Notes under the pieces: generated by a model | What the model was told of the DNA's origin: nothing | The model's input: only the letters and a program-made list of their open reading frames with translations | The model's database searches: none | Assembly: GCA_021771035.1 (NCBI GenBank) | Contig: JAETPU010000001.1 | Coordinates: 248,001-312,000, forward strand | Source of the DNA: Marvinbryantia formatexigens | GTDB lineage: Bacteria; Bacillota; Clostridia; Oscillospirales; Ruminococcaceae | Length of the DNA: 64,000 nucleotides | Direction: 5' to 3' | Program-made: the position numbers and the translations under genes | Part shown: one piece after another, positions 28,320 through 36,812 of the stretch | Layout of the letters: every line of letters starts with the position of its first letter | How positions within the stretch are numbered: the first letter of the stretch is position 1

Positions 28320-29495
28320 TCAAAGCGTCTTTTCTGGGTGCTGCGAAATATTTTTCACAGCTTCACAGAAATCCAAAATCTGCGGCTCCGTATTGAAGAT
28401 CCCCAGGCTCATACGACAGGCGCCATCCTGTACGGTTCCCATTTTTTTGTGGGCGCCAGGAGCACAGTGCAGCCCTCCCCGAAGGGCAAACCCCCTCGCG
28501 TCCAACAGCCCTACTGCGTCCTCACTGGAAATTCCCCGGATATTAAAGGAAAACAGCGGCGCATGGGTCCCGGCGGTTGGATATTGGGTATACAGTTCCA
28601 CCCCGGGCAGCCCGCTCAGCTTTTCATAGGCCATCTGCGTCAAGCGCATCTCGTGGTTTAGCAGCTGTTCTCTTCCCTGCTGGGACAGATAATCCACCGC
28701 AGCGTTCAGCCCGATGATTCCCGCCGTATTGACCGTACCGCTCTCCAAATGATCCGGCATCGACTGAGGCTGGCGGTAGTCCAGGGAACTGCTGCCGGTT
28801 CCTCCCTCTAAAAGCGAGCCCAGACGCAGCCCCTGCCGAACCAGGAGAATTCCCGTCCCGCTGGGGCCATACAACCCCTTATGCCCCGGTGCCGCGAGCA
28901 GATCGATTCCCCAGTCCTCAAAGCGGATTTCCTCACAGCCTGCGGTCTGGGCGGCATCCAGGAGAAACAGGATTTTATGCCGCTTTGCCAGCGCCGCCAG
29001 TTCCCTGACTGGGAGCTTGATGCCAAACACATTGGAGGCATGGGTACAGGCTATCAGGCGGGTATTGTGCCGGATCCGCCGCTGACAGGCCTGTACAGTC
29101 CGGGCCGGATCCCCCTCAAACACCGGGAAAATATCAAACTGCACGCCCCGCCGGCTGTGCAGCGCCTGCAGCGGGCGCATGACGGAGTTGTGCTCCAAAT
29201 CTGAAACCAGGACATGATCGCCGGGGCGCAGAATCCCCTTGATAGCCATATTTAAGGACTGAGTGCAGTTGCTGGTAAAGACCACCTGCTCCGGATTGGA
29301 AAGGCCAAACAGGCCGGCAATCGTTTCCCGGCAGCGGAACACCTGCTGGGCCGTCTGAATGGACAGACGATGCCCGCTGCGTCCCGGATTGGCTCCGTAT
29401 ACCTGCATCGCCTGCACCACAGCCTGAGTTACACAGTCCGGTTTTGGAAAGGTGGTGGCGGCATTGTCCAAATACACATAGCTGTTCTCTGTCAT
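28320..29495 (-). CDS. Class V aminotransferase, cysteine desulfurase family
   Basis: A 391-residue PLP enzyme of the NifS/SufS-like group. YLDNAATTFPKP is at the N-terminus, DAAQTAGCEEIRFEDWGIDL supplies the PLP Asp, and APGHKGLYGPSG contains the PLP Lys; the usual catalytic-loop Cys region reads GGLHCAPGAHKKMG. Start ATG overlaps the stop of the DUF3343 gene by 4 nt. The pairing with a small Cys protein hints at sulfur (or selenium) transfer. Exact role (Fe-S, tRNA thiolation, selenium) is not assignable. Confidence 0.9.
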   Translation of the reverse strand: MTENSYVYLDNAATTFPKPDCVTQAVVQAMQVYGANPGRSGHRLSIQTAQQVFRCRETIAGLFGLSNPEQVVFTSNCTQSLNMAIKGILRPGDHVLVSDLEHNSVMRPLQALHSRRGVQFDIFPVFEGDPARTVQACQRRIRHNTRLIACTHASNVFGIKLPVRELAALAKRHKILFLLDAAQTAGCEEIRFEDWGIDLLAAPGHKGLYGPSGTGILLVRQGLRLGSLLEGGTGSSSLDYRQPQSMPDHLESGTVNTAGIIGLNAAVDYLSQQGREQLLNHEMRLTQMAYEKLSGLPGVELYTQYPTAGTHAPLFSFNIRGISSEDAVGLLDARGFALRGGLHCAPGAHKKMGTVQDGACRMSLGIFNTEPQILDFCEAVKNISQHPEKTL

Positions 29496-29716
29496 TCTTC
29501 GTCCACCACTTCCAGGATCCGAATCCCAGCCTGTTTGAGGACCATCACCGCCTGAGGCCCGTTTTGCTTGACCTTCAGGCAGTAGCCGCATCCCCGGTTG
29601 GGAATCAGATGGGAAACACGCTGAATATCACTGATGATACCCCGCTTTGCCAGTTCGCTCTGGCCGCGCATGGCGTGGGTAATCGAACCCACGGCAATTA
29701 TAGTTGGCTTGCCCAT
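29492..29716 (-). CDS. DUF3343 protein, putative sulfur/selenium carrier
   Basis: A 74-residue DUF3343-like protein. MGKPTIIAVGSITHAMRG opens a small alpha/beta fold, and the conserved C-G-Y-C motif (in RGCGYCLKV) provides two cysteines that could hold persulfide. AAGGGGTG precedes the ATG. It is fused by a 4-nt overlap to the desulfurase-family gene, the natural sulfur donor for such a carrier. Known members are annotated only as putative Se/S carrier-like; function is inferred from context. Confidence 0.8.
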   Translation of the reverse strand: MGKPTIIAVGSITHAMRGQSELAKRGIISDIQRVSHLIPNRGCGYCLKVKQNGPQAVMVLKQAGIRILEVVDEE

Positions 29717-29782
29717 TTTTTCACCCCTTGCTTTTTTTACTATCTTATGCACGGGATGGGCAATTGGTACGCCTTGCCGCAA

Positions 29783-30283
29783 TCAAAAAGCGGCAGAATC
29801 CCCGCTGGCATCCGACGGTTCCAGAAGGCATACCGCATGGGCGCTGATGCCCTCCAGGGCGCCGGTAAAGCCCAGGTGCTCCTCTGTTGTAGCCTTCACG
29901 GAAATCTGATCCGGCTGCACACAGCAGGCCTGAGCCAGCCTGCTGCGCATGGCAGGGATATGGGGCCCAAGTTTGGGCTGCTGGGCAATCACCGTGGCGT
30001 CAATATTGGAAATCCGGTATCCCTTTTGGGCAATCAGCCGGACCACATGTTCCAAAAGCCGGATACTGTCGGCACCCCGGTAGGCCTCGTCCGTATCCGG
30101 GAAATGGGCTCCGATATCCCCCAGCGCCAAGGCGCCCAGCAGGCTGTCCATAATGGCATGGGTCAGCACATCCGCATCGGAATGTCCCAGCAGCCCCAGG
30201 GAAAAGGGAATCGGGACGCCGCCAAGGATCAGTGCCCGGCCCTCCTGCAGACGGTGTACATCATATCCATGTCCAATTCTCAT
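29783..30283 (-). CDS. ispF: 2-C-methyl-D-erythritol 2,4-cyclodiphosphate synthase
   Basis: A 166-residue IspF, the fifth step of the MEP isoprenoid pathway. Zn ligands lie in GHGYDVHRL (Asp and His) and [16 protein letters not shown]; the [10 protein letters not shown] signature is near the end. AAAAAGGAG lies 9 nt before the ATG. Lies downstream of ispD on the same strand, and 66 nt before the DUF3343 gene. Confidence 0.97.
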   Translation of the reverse strand: MRIGHGYDVHRLQEGRALILGGVPIPFSLGLLGHSDADVLTHAIMDSLLGALALGDIGAHFPDTDEAYRGADSIRLLEHVVRLIAQKGYRISNIDATVIAQQPKLGPHIPAMRSRLAQACCVQPDQISVKATTEEHLGFTGALEGISAHAVCLLEPSDASGDSAAF

Positions 30284-30635
30284 TGCTAAAACTCCTTTTT
30301 TAGTTTTGGGCCTCCGCCGGCTTGCTCTTCCCCGAAGTTCCCGCTTCCGGAATTCAGCAGGCAACCGCACTCCGTGAGGGCCCTTCATCCTCAAATTTCT
30401 ATCTGCAGGATAGGGCGCTGTATGATACCCGCCCGCGCCAAACAGCGGCAAAACCGGACGCAGTCCCGCGAAAAAACGTCCCCGCAGGCGGATTCCCCGA
30501 TAGCAGCCAGCCATACCGTTTTTTAGGTCCGAAACCCCAACGGTTTCCACGGCGCATACCGGCTTTTAAAGCGGCGCCAAGCGCAGGCTTGGGCCTGACC
30601 CCATCCGGGTGCCTTGCACGGAACTCAGCCCCCGG
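30284..30635. other. Spacer between ispD and ispF, no gene seen
   Basis: 352 nt separates two pathway genes that are usually adjacent or fused. The GC content is gene-like, but no frame has a ribosome site or recognisable product. It may be decayed coding sequence. Confidence 0.4.
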
Positions 30636-31346
30636 TCAGAAGTCCTCCCCCATCAGAATAGCCTGGGCCAGCGGCACGTCCTGCGGCGTAGTAATCTTCA
30701 GGTTTGTCACCTCGCCCGGCACCATGTGCACCCGGTGGCCGATAGATTCCATCAGCTGGCAGTCGTCCGTATATTCCCGGCGTTCCCGCGCTGCCAAGGC
30801 CATTGCCTTTTGATATTCAGGCGCCGAAAACACCTGGGGGGTCTGGGTGCAGAAGATGCCCTGGCGGGAAGGCGTACTGGCAACAAACCCTTCCTCATCG
30901 ATGCGTTTGATGGTGTCCTGCAGGGGTATCCCCGGAAAGGACGCCCCGGTTTCCCAGGCATCCTCGATACAGCGATCGATACATCCCGGCGTGACAAGGG
31001 GCCGCGCCCCGTCATGGATGGCATAGTACTGCACATCCTCCCGGCAGGCCCTCACGCCGCAGGCCACCGACTGCTGGCGCGTCTGCCCGCCGCACACCAG
31101 CTGAGTAACCTTCCCGCATTCAAATTCCCGGATCTGACGGGCTAAATCCGGAATTTTCTCCTGCTGGGTGACCACCACAACCTCATCCACCAGCTGGGAT
31201 TCCTCAAAGGCCAGCAGCGTGCGCACCAGCACCGGAACTCCTCCAATCAAAAGGGATTGCTTATCGATGCCGCCCATCCGGCTGGAAGTTCCGGCTGCTA
31301 CCACGATAGCACAGACAATGGGGCGGGATTCTTTTCTTTTTTTCAC
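30636..31346 (-). CDS. ispD: 2-C-methyl-D-erythritol 4-phosphate cytidylyltransferase
   Basis: A 236-residue IspD, which couples CTP to methylerythritol phosphate. The nucleotide-binding opening VAAGTSSRMGG, the HDGARPLVTPGCIDR active-site segment, and TPQVFSAPEY are all present. The GTG at 31346 is preferred because AAAGGAG lies 8 nt upstream; an ATG 18 nt further out overlaps that site. Confidence 0.96.
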   Translation of the reverse strand: MKKRKESRPIVCAIVVAAGTSSRMGGIDKQSLLIGGVPVLVRTLLAFEESQLVDEVVVVTQQEKIPDLARQIREFECGKVTQLVCGGQTRQQSVACGVRACREDVQYYAIHDGARPLVTPGCIDRCIEDAWETGASFPGIPLQDTIKRIDEEGFVASTPSRQGIFCTQTPQVFSAPEYQKAMALAARERREYTDDCQLMESIGHRVHMVPGEVTNLKITTPQDVPLAQAILMGEDF

Positions 31347-31752
31347 AGGCTCGGCTCCTTTCATCCACAAATCAGAGCATTGCCGGGCAGGTACACTCCG
31401 GATGTTGTTAATTTGCTCTGGGGAAAACTGTACTTCATTGTAAAACATCTGTGTGATTGTTACAAGGAGAAAACAGGAGGCTTTCTTAAAAAAATCTGTC
31501 GTTTTCCTGTCATTTCCCAGCTGCAGAAGGTTTGCTCCATCGGCACTGCGAATTCAAAAGGGCCGGCGATTTCCTCTGCAACTATATATCGGGATATGCC
31601 CGCCTGAAAAAAGGACGGGCATTTTCCCGTTTTTCCCCGATTTCTCCCGCGGCTGCAACATATCCCGGCTGTGTGTCTCATATCATTACAGCAGAAAATT
31701 CTTTTCTGAGCTAAAATGAGGAAAAAGAAAATGGAAAGGCTGGTGTATCCCT
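31347..31752. other. Divergent intergenic between ispD and the deacetylase homologue
   Basis: About 400 nt; should hold both promoters. No convincing promoter pair or RNA structure was picked out, and no gene is seen. Confidence 0.4.
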
Positions 31753-32604
31753 ATGAAATATGCCGTAATCCGTAAAAAGGCGCTTTTAATCAGTGCCTCG
31801 GCGCTGTGCCTGGCTGTTGTGGGAGCTGTGGGGTTCTGGCTTTGGAAGGCCGCCGGCTCAACCGCTGCAGCAAGCGCCAACGCACAGGGCAAGCTGCCCA
31901 TTTACTGCGTTCAAACCGAGGAAAAGAAGATTAGCCTGGGCATCAACTGTGCCTGGGACGACGCCCAGCTGGATCAGTGGCTGCAAATTCTGCAGCAGCA
32001 CGATGCCACCGCCACCTTCTTTGTAGTGGGCGACTGGTGCGAAAAATACCCTGAGGCACTCAAAAAGATTTCCGACGCAGGACATGAGATCGGCAACCAT
32101 TCCGACACCCATCCCGACATGACCAAACTCTCCGACGATCAAATCCGCGAGGAATTAAAGGGCGCCTCCCAGAAAATTGAAACCATCACGGGAAAAGCCC
32201 CCACCCTGTTCCGCGCACCCTCGGGAGCCTACAATGACGCCGTCATCAATACCGCGGAGAAGCTGGGCTATACCTGTATCCAATGGAACGTGGACAGTAT
32301 CGACTGGAAAGGCCCCACCGCCGAACAAATCCAGGAGCGTGTGCTCCAAAAACTAAAGCCCGGCTCCATCACGCTGTTCCATCTGGGCAAGCAGAATTCC
32401 CTGGACGCTTTGGACGGAATCCTCACCCAGGCCCAGGAGCAGGGGTATTCCTTTGTGCCGGTCTCCCAGCTCATCTATAAGGAGAACTTCCACCTGAACG
32501 CCAGCGGCAAGCAGATCCCGGATAACAGTTCCGACTCTGAATCCTCTGCCAGCAGCGCGGATTCTCAGGAATCCTCCGCGCAGGAGAGCGAATCAAAGGA
32601 GTAA
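31753..32604 (+). CDS. Polysaccharide deacetylase homologue, YlxY/PdaB-like, non-canonical site
   Basis: A 283-residue NodB-fold protein with an N-terminal signal anchor (about 9-30) and a Ser/Glu-rich low-complexity tail. Metal ligands HSDTHPD are intact, but the first motif reads LGINCAWDD where active enzymes have TFDDG or TFDAAWG, so the catalytic-base Asp is Asn. Later motifs RAPSGAYND and NVDSIDWKG are conserved. This matches the YlxY/PdaB-like group linked to sporulation cell wall in Bacillus, some members of which are thought inactive. Its 3' end overlaps the convergent glycosidase gene by 40 nt. Confidence 0.85.
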   Translation: MKYAVIRKKALLISASALCLAVVGAVGFWLWKAAGSTAAASANAQGKLPIYCVQTEEKKISLGINCAWDDAQLDQWLQILQQHDATATFFVVGDWCEKYPEALKKISDAGHEIGNHSDTHPDMTKLSDDQIREELKGASQKIETITGKAPTLFRAPSGAYNDAVINTAEKLGYTCIQWNVDSIDWKGPTAEQIQERVLQKLKPGSITLFHLGKQNSLDALDGILTQAQEQGYSFVPVSQLIYKENFHLNASGKQIPDNSSDSESSASSADSQESSAQESESKE

Positions 32605-33941
32605 ATTTTTGAACGATACAAGGTAAAACGCAGTGCGGCGCCGTCATTCCCCACCCTGTGTGGCAATTCGAAGGGCTTTGCGATTTCGCTCTGCCGCAGT
32701 TCTCCTAACAGCGTTTCGGCACCGTTTGCCTCGATGAGTTCCACTTTTACGAAGCCGCCTTCGGATACGTCCGCCGTCACACAAATTTCCACGGCATCCT
32801 GAATACAGAACCTGGTCTGCACCATCCCGGGAGTCAGGGCACTCACCGGCTCATATCCCGCAAAGTGGTCGGCGGGCAATGTGCACAGGCACAGCCCGGT
32901 TTCCCGGAAATTGGTGTGCTGGCCGTTGCCTCCCATATAATAAAAACGCATGGAGCCGTCGGGCATCGTTACAGGAACGCTGGCATAGATGCAGCCGCTG
33001 TCACAGGGGCCGGGGTAGGTTCCCCGGGCTCTGGGAATCAAGTTTTCGCCGGGGAGCACTCTGTCCCAGTGGACGGTATCGGTACTGTAGGTCAGCCGGC
33101 AGTCCACCCGGTCATAGTCCGGGGAATCGGTATCTCCGCCATGATAGATGGACGCCAGGCCCAGGTACACCGGGCCGCAGCGGAACACCGGCATGGAATA
33201 GATCTGATCCTCAAAGCCGCAGCCGCGGTAGATTTCTATGGGATCGCTCCAATGGAGGAAATCCTGGCTCTCACTGCGGGCAACCACCCGCAGGCCATTA
33301 TTCCAAACCCGGGTGATAAAGACAAACTTGCCGGTATCGGCGTTGCGAAATACAAAGTTATGGGTATCCGCAGCGGGGTTGTGCTCCGGCCAGGGTGTGA
33401 GTTCCTCCCAATGGATACCATCCGCACTGAAGGAAACCGCCACCCGATCCAGCTTATCCGAACGGGTCATCATCTTGTAGCGCCGCTGCGGATCGGGATC
33501 CTCAGGGTCATACAGAACGCTGGTTCCATGGGCATATTCCATCAGGATATTATTGTCCCGGCTGCCCTCAAACTCAACCAGGCCCAGGTTTGGCTTTTCC
33601 CAGTGCAGTCCGTCGGCAGACTCGGCATAGCAAAGCCCCGTCACCCGGGATTCCAGCGGCTGGTACTGGCGGTTCACCCGCGCCTGCAGGCTGGCGGACT
33701 CGGAGTCCTCATCCCGCAAAAAAAGCGTATAGTAGCAGCGGTATTTCTGGATTTGGGGATCATAGAACACGTTAGGATAGCCGTTATCATAGCGAACTTC
33801 CCATTTCTTCGGCGGCACAGCGAAATACTCCTCCATAAACAGGGGGTTTCCCCCATATTTCTGCACCTCTCCCAGACGCAGCCGCGCCGATTGGATTTGG
33901 GCAATGATACCGGAATCCAAAAGCAGGAATTTTTTCTTCAT
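32565..33941 (-). CDS. Predicted beta-propeller glycoside hydrolase (GH32/GH43-like)
   Basis: A 458-residue protein. Repeated blades such as GYPNVFYDPQIQKYRCYYTL, GTSVLYDPEDPDPQRRYKMM and THNFVFRNADTGKFVFITR have the Asp-containing pattern of five-bladed propeller glycosidases; a short beta-sandwich closes the C-terminus. No signal peptide. The start was chosen where the conserved part begins (MKKKFLLLDSG), with AAAGGA and GGTGG upstream. Substrate is not assignable; the family place is inferred from fold-like repeats rather than a clear motif. Confidence 0.65.
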   Translation of the reverse strand: MKKKFLLLDSGIIAQIQSARLRLGEVQKYGGNPLFMEEYFAVPPKKWEVRYDNGYPNVFYDPQIQKYRCYYTLFLRDEDSESASLQARVNRQYQPLESRVTGLCYAESADGLHWEKPNLGLVEFEGSRDNNILMEYAHGTSVLYDPEDPDPQRRYKMMTRSDKLDRVAVSFSADGIHWEELTPWPEHNPAADTHNFVFRNADTGKFVFITRVWNNGLRVVARSESQDFLHWSDPIEIYRGCGFEDQIYSMPVFRCGPVYLGLASIYHGGDTDSPDYDRVDCRLTYSTDTVHWDRVLPGENLIPRARGTYPGPCDSGCIYASVPVTMPDGSMRFYYMGGNGQHTNFRETGLCLCTLPADHFAGYEPVSALTPGMVQTRFCIQDAVEICVTADVSEGGFVKVELIEANGAETLLGELRQSEIAKPFELPHRVGNDGAALRFTLYRSKIYSFDSLSCAEDS

Positions 33942-34112
33942 GTTCCACCATTCCTTTCTGTCTGTATCTTTCCGCCTATGGGCCCGGGCAGCGCGCGCAT
34001 TTCTCAGACAGAGCCTGCCGGTTTGCCCAGCCCTGCCGGCCAAGTCAAAATCTAGCCTCAGTATACGGAAAAACCCCGTCTGCGTCAAGAACATTACGGA
34101 AGGAGATTCCCC

Positions 34113-34712
34113 ATGAAGCTCAACCAGCACAATTCTCTGGTTCTGCTAGACAGAATCATACAGAACCGCATGATCAATAATCCCGCCAAACGCCTGGGAA
34201 TCCGTGCCGCGGCCCTGGCCCTCAAGAAGGAGCTGGAGGCCCGGCACCCCATGCCCGAACTCGTGAAGCCCTGCCTTTCCGAGCTAAAGCGGCAGATCCG
34301 CGCCGTAAACACCCCCTACAAGCAAAAACGGCTGTTGGCTTTGCTGCAGCCAATCGAGGCCTGGTGGCTCTCCAGCCAGGAGCCTGTCGTTCCCCAAGAA
34401 GCGCCCAAACCGGCCAAAGCGGAACCGGATACCCCGCCCGATACAACCTATTTCACACAGCGCCAGCTGCGGCGGGACTACAACGGGATGAACTCCAAGC
34501 CCGCCTATATTGCGGTCAGCGGAATCGTCTACGACGTTACGGGAATGCCCCAATGGGAACTGGGAAGCCACTATGGGGTGCTGGCGGGCCAGGATGTGAC
34601 CCAGCAGTTCTTTACTCATCACACGGATACCTCCATTCTTCCCAAGGAACGCATCGTGGGACGGCTGCTCAAGCAGAACGCAGAACACCGCGACCGGATT
34701 CGGATGCGTTAG
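34113..34712 (+). CDS. Cytochrome b5-like heme/steroid-binding domain protein
   Basis: A 199-residue protein. The C-terminal 75 residues form a cytochrome-b5-like domain of the short, anaerobe type: FTQRQLRRDYNGMNSKPAYI, VSGIVYDVTGMPQWELGSHYG, LAGQDVTQQFFTHH. The HPGG heme loop of true b5 is replaced by GSHYGVLAG. The N-terminal 90 residues are helical and basic, with no known domain, joined by a Pro/Ala/Lys-rich linker. GGAAGGAG precedes the ATG. Possible heme or small-molecule binding; partner unknown. Divergent from the glycosidase gene. Confidence 0.8.
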   Translation: MKLNQHNSLVLLDRIIQNRMINNPAKRLGIRAAALALKKELEARHPMPELVKPCLSELKRQIRAVNTPYKQKRLLALLQPIEAWWLSSQEPVVPQEAPKPAKAEPDTPPDTTYFTQRQLRRDYNGMNSKPAYIAVSGIVYDVTGMPQWELGSHYGVLAGQDVTQQFFTHHTDTSILPKERIVGRLLKQNAEHRDRIRMR

Positions 34713-34943
34713 CGTCTTCTAAAAAGGCCATCCCCCTCATCCAAAGCTTCCGGAGCATCAGCCTTATTTTTGCCGCCCGGGAGCGTCCGCCTGGTATGCG
34801 CTGCCCTTGGAGCCGCCATGCCGGGCTGTCAGTCTCATCAAATCCGCCATACGCTCCTGGACGATCCGGCAGTTTTCTAAGAAAGTTCCCCTGTGCTGGT
34901 TTTTGGCGGTTTTCGCTTTCTTTGCCTCCCCTATTGTTATCAT

Positions 34944-34990
34944 AAAAGGCGGCCGGTTCGCAGATATTTCTTCTGTGAACCGGCCGCCGC
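34944..34990 (-). terminator. Terminator of the sufCB-like operon
   Basis: 17-nt arms (34948-34964 with 34972-34988) containing GGCGGCCGGTTC, one mismatch, followed by TTTTATG on the minus strand, 20 nt after the SufB/D-type gene. Confidence 0.8.
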
Positions 34991-35010
34991 CATTCTGTGC
35001 AGATTAAATT

Positions 35011-35931
35011 TTATGCCAAAAAGCCCGAGATAATCTCCTGCTGCGCTTCCTCCTGCGTGAGGCCCAACGTCTGCAGCTTTAGAATCTGCTCCCCGGCAAT
35101 TTTGCCGATAGCCGCCTCATGGATAAGCTGGGCATCCAGATTCGAGGCAACCAGGGCAGGGGATGCGCTCACAGAACCGGAATCCGCCAAAATGGCGTCG
35201 CATTCGGAATGCCCGGTACAGCGGGCCTCCCCCAGCATATTGGAGAAGAATTCCTGCCGGGAATGCCCCTTGGCAACGGATCGGGATATCAAATCCGCTG
35301 CACAGTCCTCTCCTTTGAGCGTTACGGTAAAATCCGTGCGGGCGTGTTCCTCGTGGTCCGTCATAATTCTCTCCCGCACCATCAGCCGGGCCCCCGGTCC
35401 TAAAACAGCGGTGGTTTTACGCAGGGTATCGTCCACGCCGCCCAGCTGTACGGTATCCATTTCCAGGGTGGCGCCCTCCTCCAGCTGAGCATCGGTCACC
35501 GGGTCAATCCGCCGGATTCCGCCTGACGCAGTACCGGTGCCCAAATGCTTTTCCTGGTACAGCACCCGGGAATCCTTTTCCAGGAAGAAGCGGTGGATTC
35601 CGTTGTGCCGGGCTTCCTCCTCACCGTCCGAATGGACGCCGCAGCCCGCAACAATGGTCACATCGGCACCCTGGCCCACGTAAAAGTCGTTATACACCAG
35701 GTCATCTACACCGCTGTGGGTGACGCAGGCGGGAATAAACACCGTCTCGCCCTTGGTGTGGGGCGCAATATGGATATCCAGCCCGGGCCGGTCGGTCTTG
35801 GAGGTGATACGAATATTTCTGGACGAGCTGCGTCCCGCGCATTCTCCGTCCTCCCGGATATTAAAGGCCCCCTGAAAGGATCCCTTAAAATCCGAAATCA
35901 TCCTGAGCAGTTCTTTTGTTATCTCTTTCAT
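35011..35931 (-). CDS. SufB/SufD-type Fe-S cluster scaffold component
   Basis: A 306-residue SufBD-family protein, shorter than SufB (about 470) and lacking its N-terminal region. The beta-helix core runs from about residue 45 (LDIHIAPHTKGETVF) to 265, with LVYNDFYVGQGADVTIVAG and the C-terminal block SDCDA-like ECDAILADSGSVSASPALVA and LIHEAAIGKI. AGGAGG precedes the ATG; it overlaps the ATPase gene by 4 nt. With SufC alone, this is the minimal SmsCB-type system of anaerobes. No SufS, SufU or SufB partner is next to it. Confidence 0.9.
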   Translation of the reverse strand: MKEITKELLRMISDFKGSFQGAFNIREDGECAGRSSSRNIRITSKTDRPGLDIHIAPHTKGETVFIPACVTHSGVDDLVYNDFYVGQGADVTIVAGCGVHSDGEEEARHNGIHRFFLEKDSRVLYQEKHLGTGTASGGIRRIDPVTDAQLEEGATLEMDTVQLGGVDDTLRKTTAVLGPGARLMVRERIMTDHEEHARTDFTVTLKGEDCAADLISRSVAKGHSRQEFFSNMLGEARCTGHSECDAILADSGSVSASPALVASNLDAQLIHEAAIGKIAGEQILKLQTLGLTQEEAQQEIISGFLA

Positions 35932-36656
35932 ACCCGTACCTCCTGTTTTCCCAAGGGGCACTGGGTGCCCTTTTCATCCCCCAGCAGCTGAGGAAGAATC
36001 TGATCCCGGGGCCCGGAAGCCCTGACACGCCCCTGGGCAATTACAACGATTTCATCGGCAATCCGCAGAATCCGCTCCTGATGGGAAATCACCAGCAGCG
36101 TTCCGCTGCCGGCGCTGCGCAGATCCTGGAATGTCTCCACCAGCCTGGAAAAGCTCCACAGATCGATTCCGGCTTCCGGCTCGTCGAAGATGGAAAAACG
36201 CGCGCCCCGCGCCAGTACAGAGGCAATTTCAATCCGTTTCATCTCGCCGCCGGACAGAGACGCTGTAAGCTCCCGGTCAATATATTCGTTGGCGCACAGC
36301 CCCACCTTCCCCAATAGGGAGCATAGTTCATCCTCACCCAGGGTTTTGCCGGCGGAAAGTTCCAGGAGCTTTCTCACGGTTATGCCCTTAAAGCGCACCG
36401 GCTGCTGAAAGGCAAAGGCAATGCCCCGCCGGGCACGTTCGGTAACATCCAGGCCGGTAAGCTCCTCGCCATCCATCCAGATTTTTCCTGAGGAAGCCGG
36501 CTGAATCCCGGCAATCAGCTTGGCAAGGGTCGTTTTCCCTCCTCCGTTAGGCCCGGTGACGACGATTAGCTTTCCATGCTCAATCGTCAGGTTCAAATCC
36601 TTGATAATTTCCTCCCCGTCCGGCGTTCCCCAGGACAGGTGCTCCAATTTCAGCAT
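35928..36656 (-). CDS. SufC-type ABC ATPase
   Basis: A 242-residue ABC ATPase that powers the SufB/D scaffold. Walker A GPNGGGKTT is at 35-43, signature LSGGEMKR, Walker B SIFDEPEAGIDLWS with the SufC-typical GIDL, and the switch His in VISHQ. The ATG at 36656 is preferred because AAGGGG lies 7 nt upstream. First of two coupled genes. Confidence 0.93.
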   Translation of the reverse strand: MLKLEHLSWGTPDGEEIIKDLNLTIEHGKLIVVTGPNGGGKTTLAKLIAGIQPASSGKIWMDGEELTGLDVTERARRGIAFAFQQPVRFKGITVRKLLELSAGKTLGEDELCSLLGKVGLCANEYIDRELTASLSGGEMKRIEIASVLARGARFSIFDEPEAGIDLWSFSRLVETFQDLRSAGSGTLLVISHQERILRIADEIVVIAQGRVRASGPRDQILPQLLGDEKGTQCPLGKQEVRV

Positions 36657-36812
36657 TCCCATTCCCCTTTTCTGAAAGCTCCGCTTTAAGCTCTCGTCCT
36701 CAGTATTTGTGCTCAAACAGCCGCTTGGAGTGCCGCGGCGCCCCGCAAACTCTCCAATCGGCCTGTTTTACGCATATTCCCTCTCAAGCTGCCGCCCCGC
36801 GGCGCAAGGATA

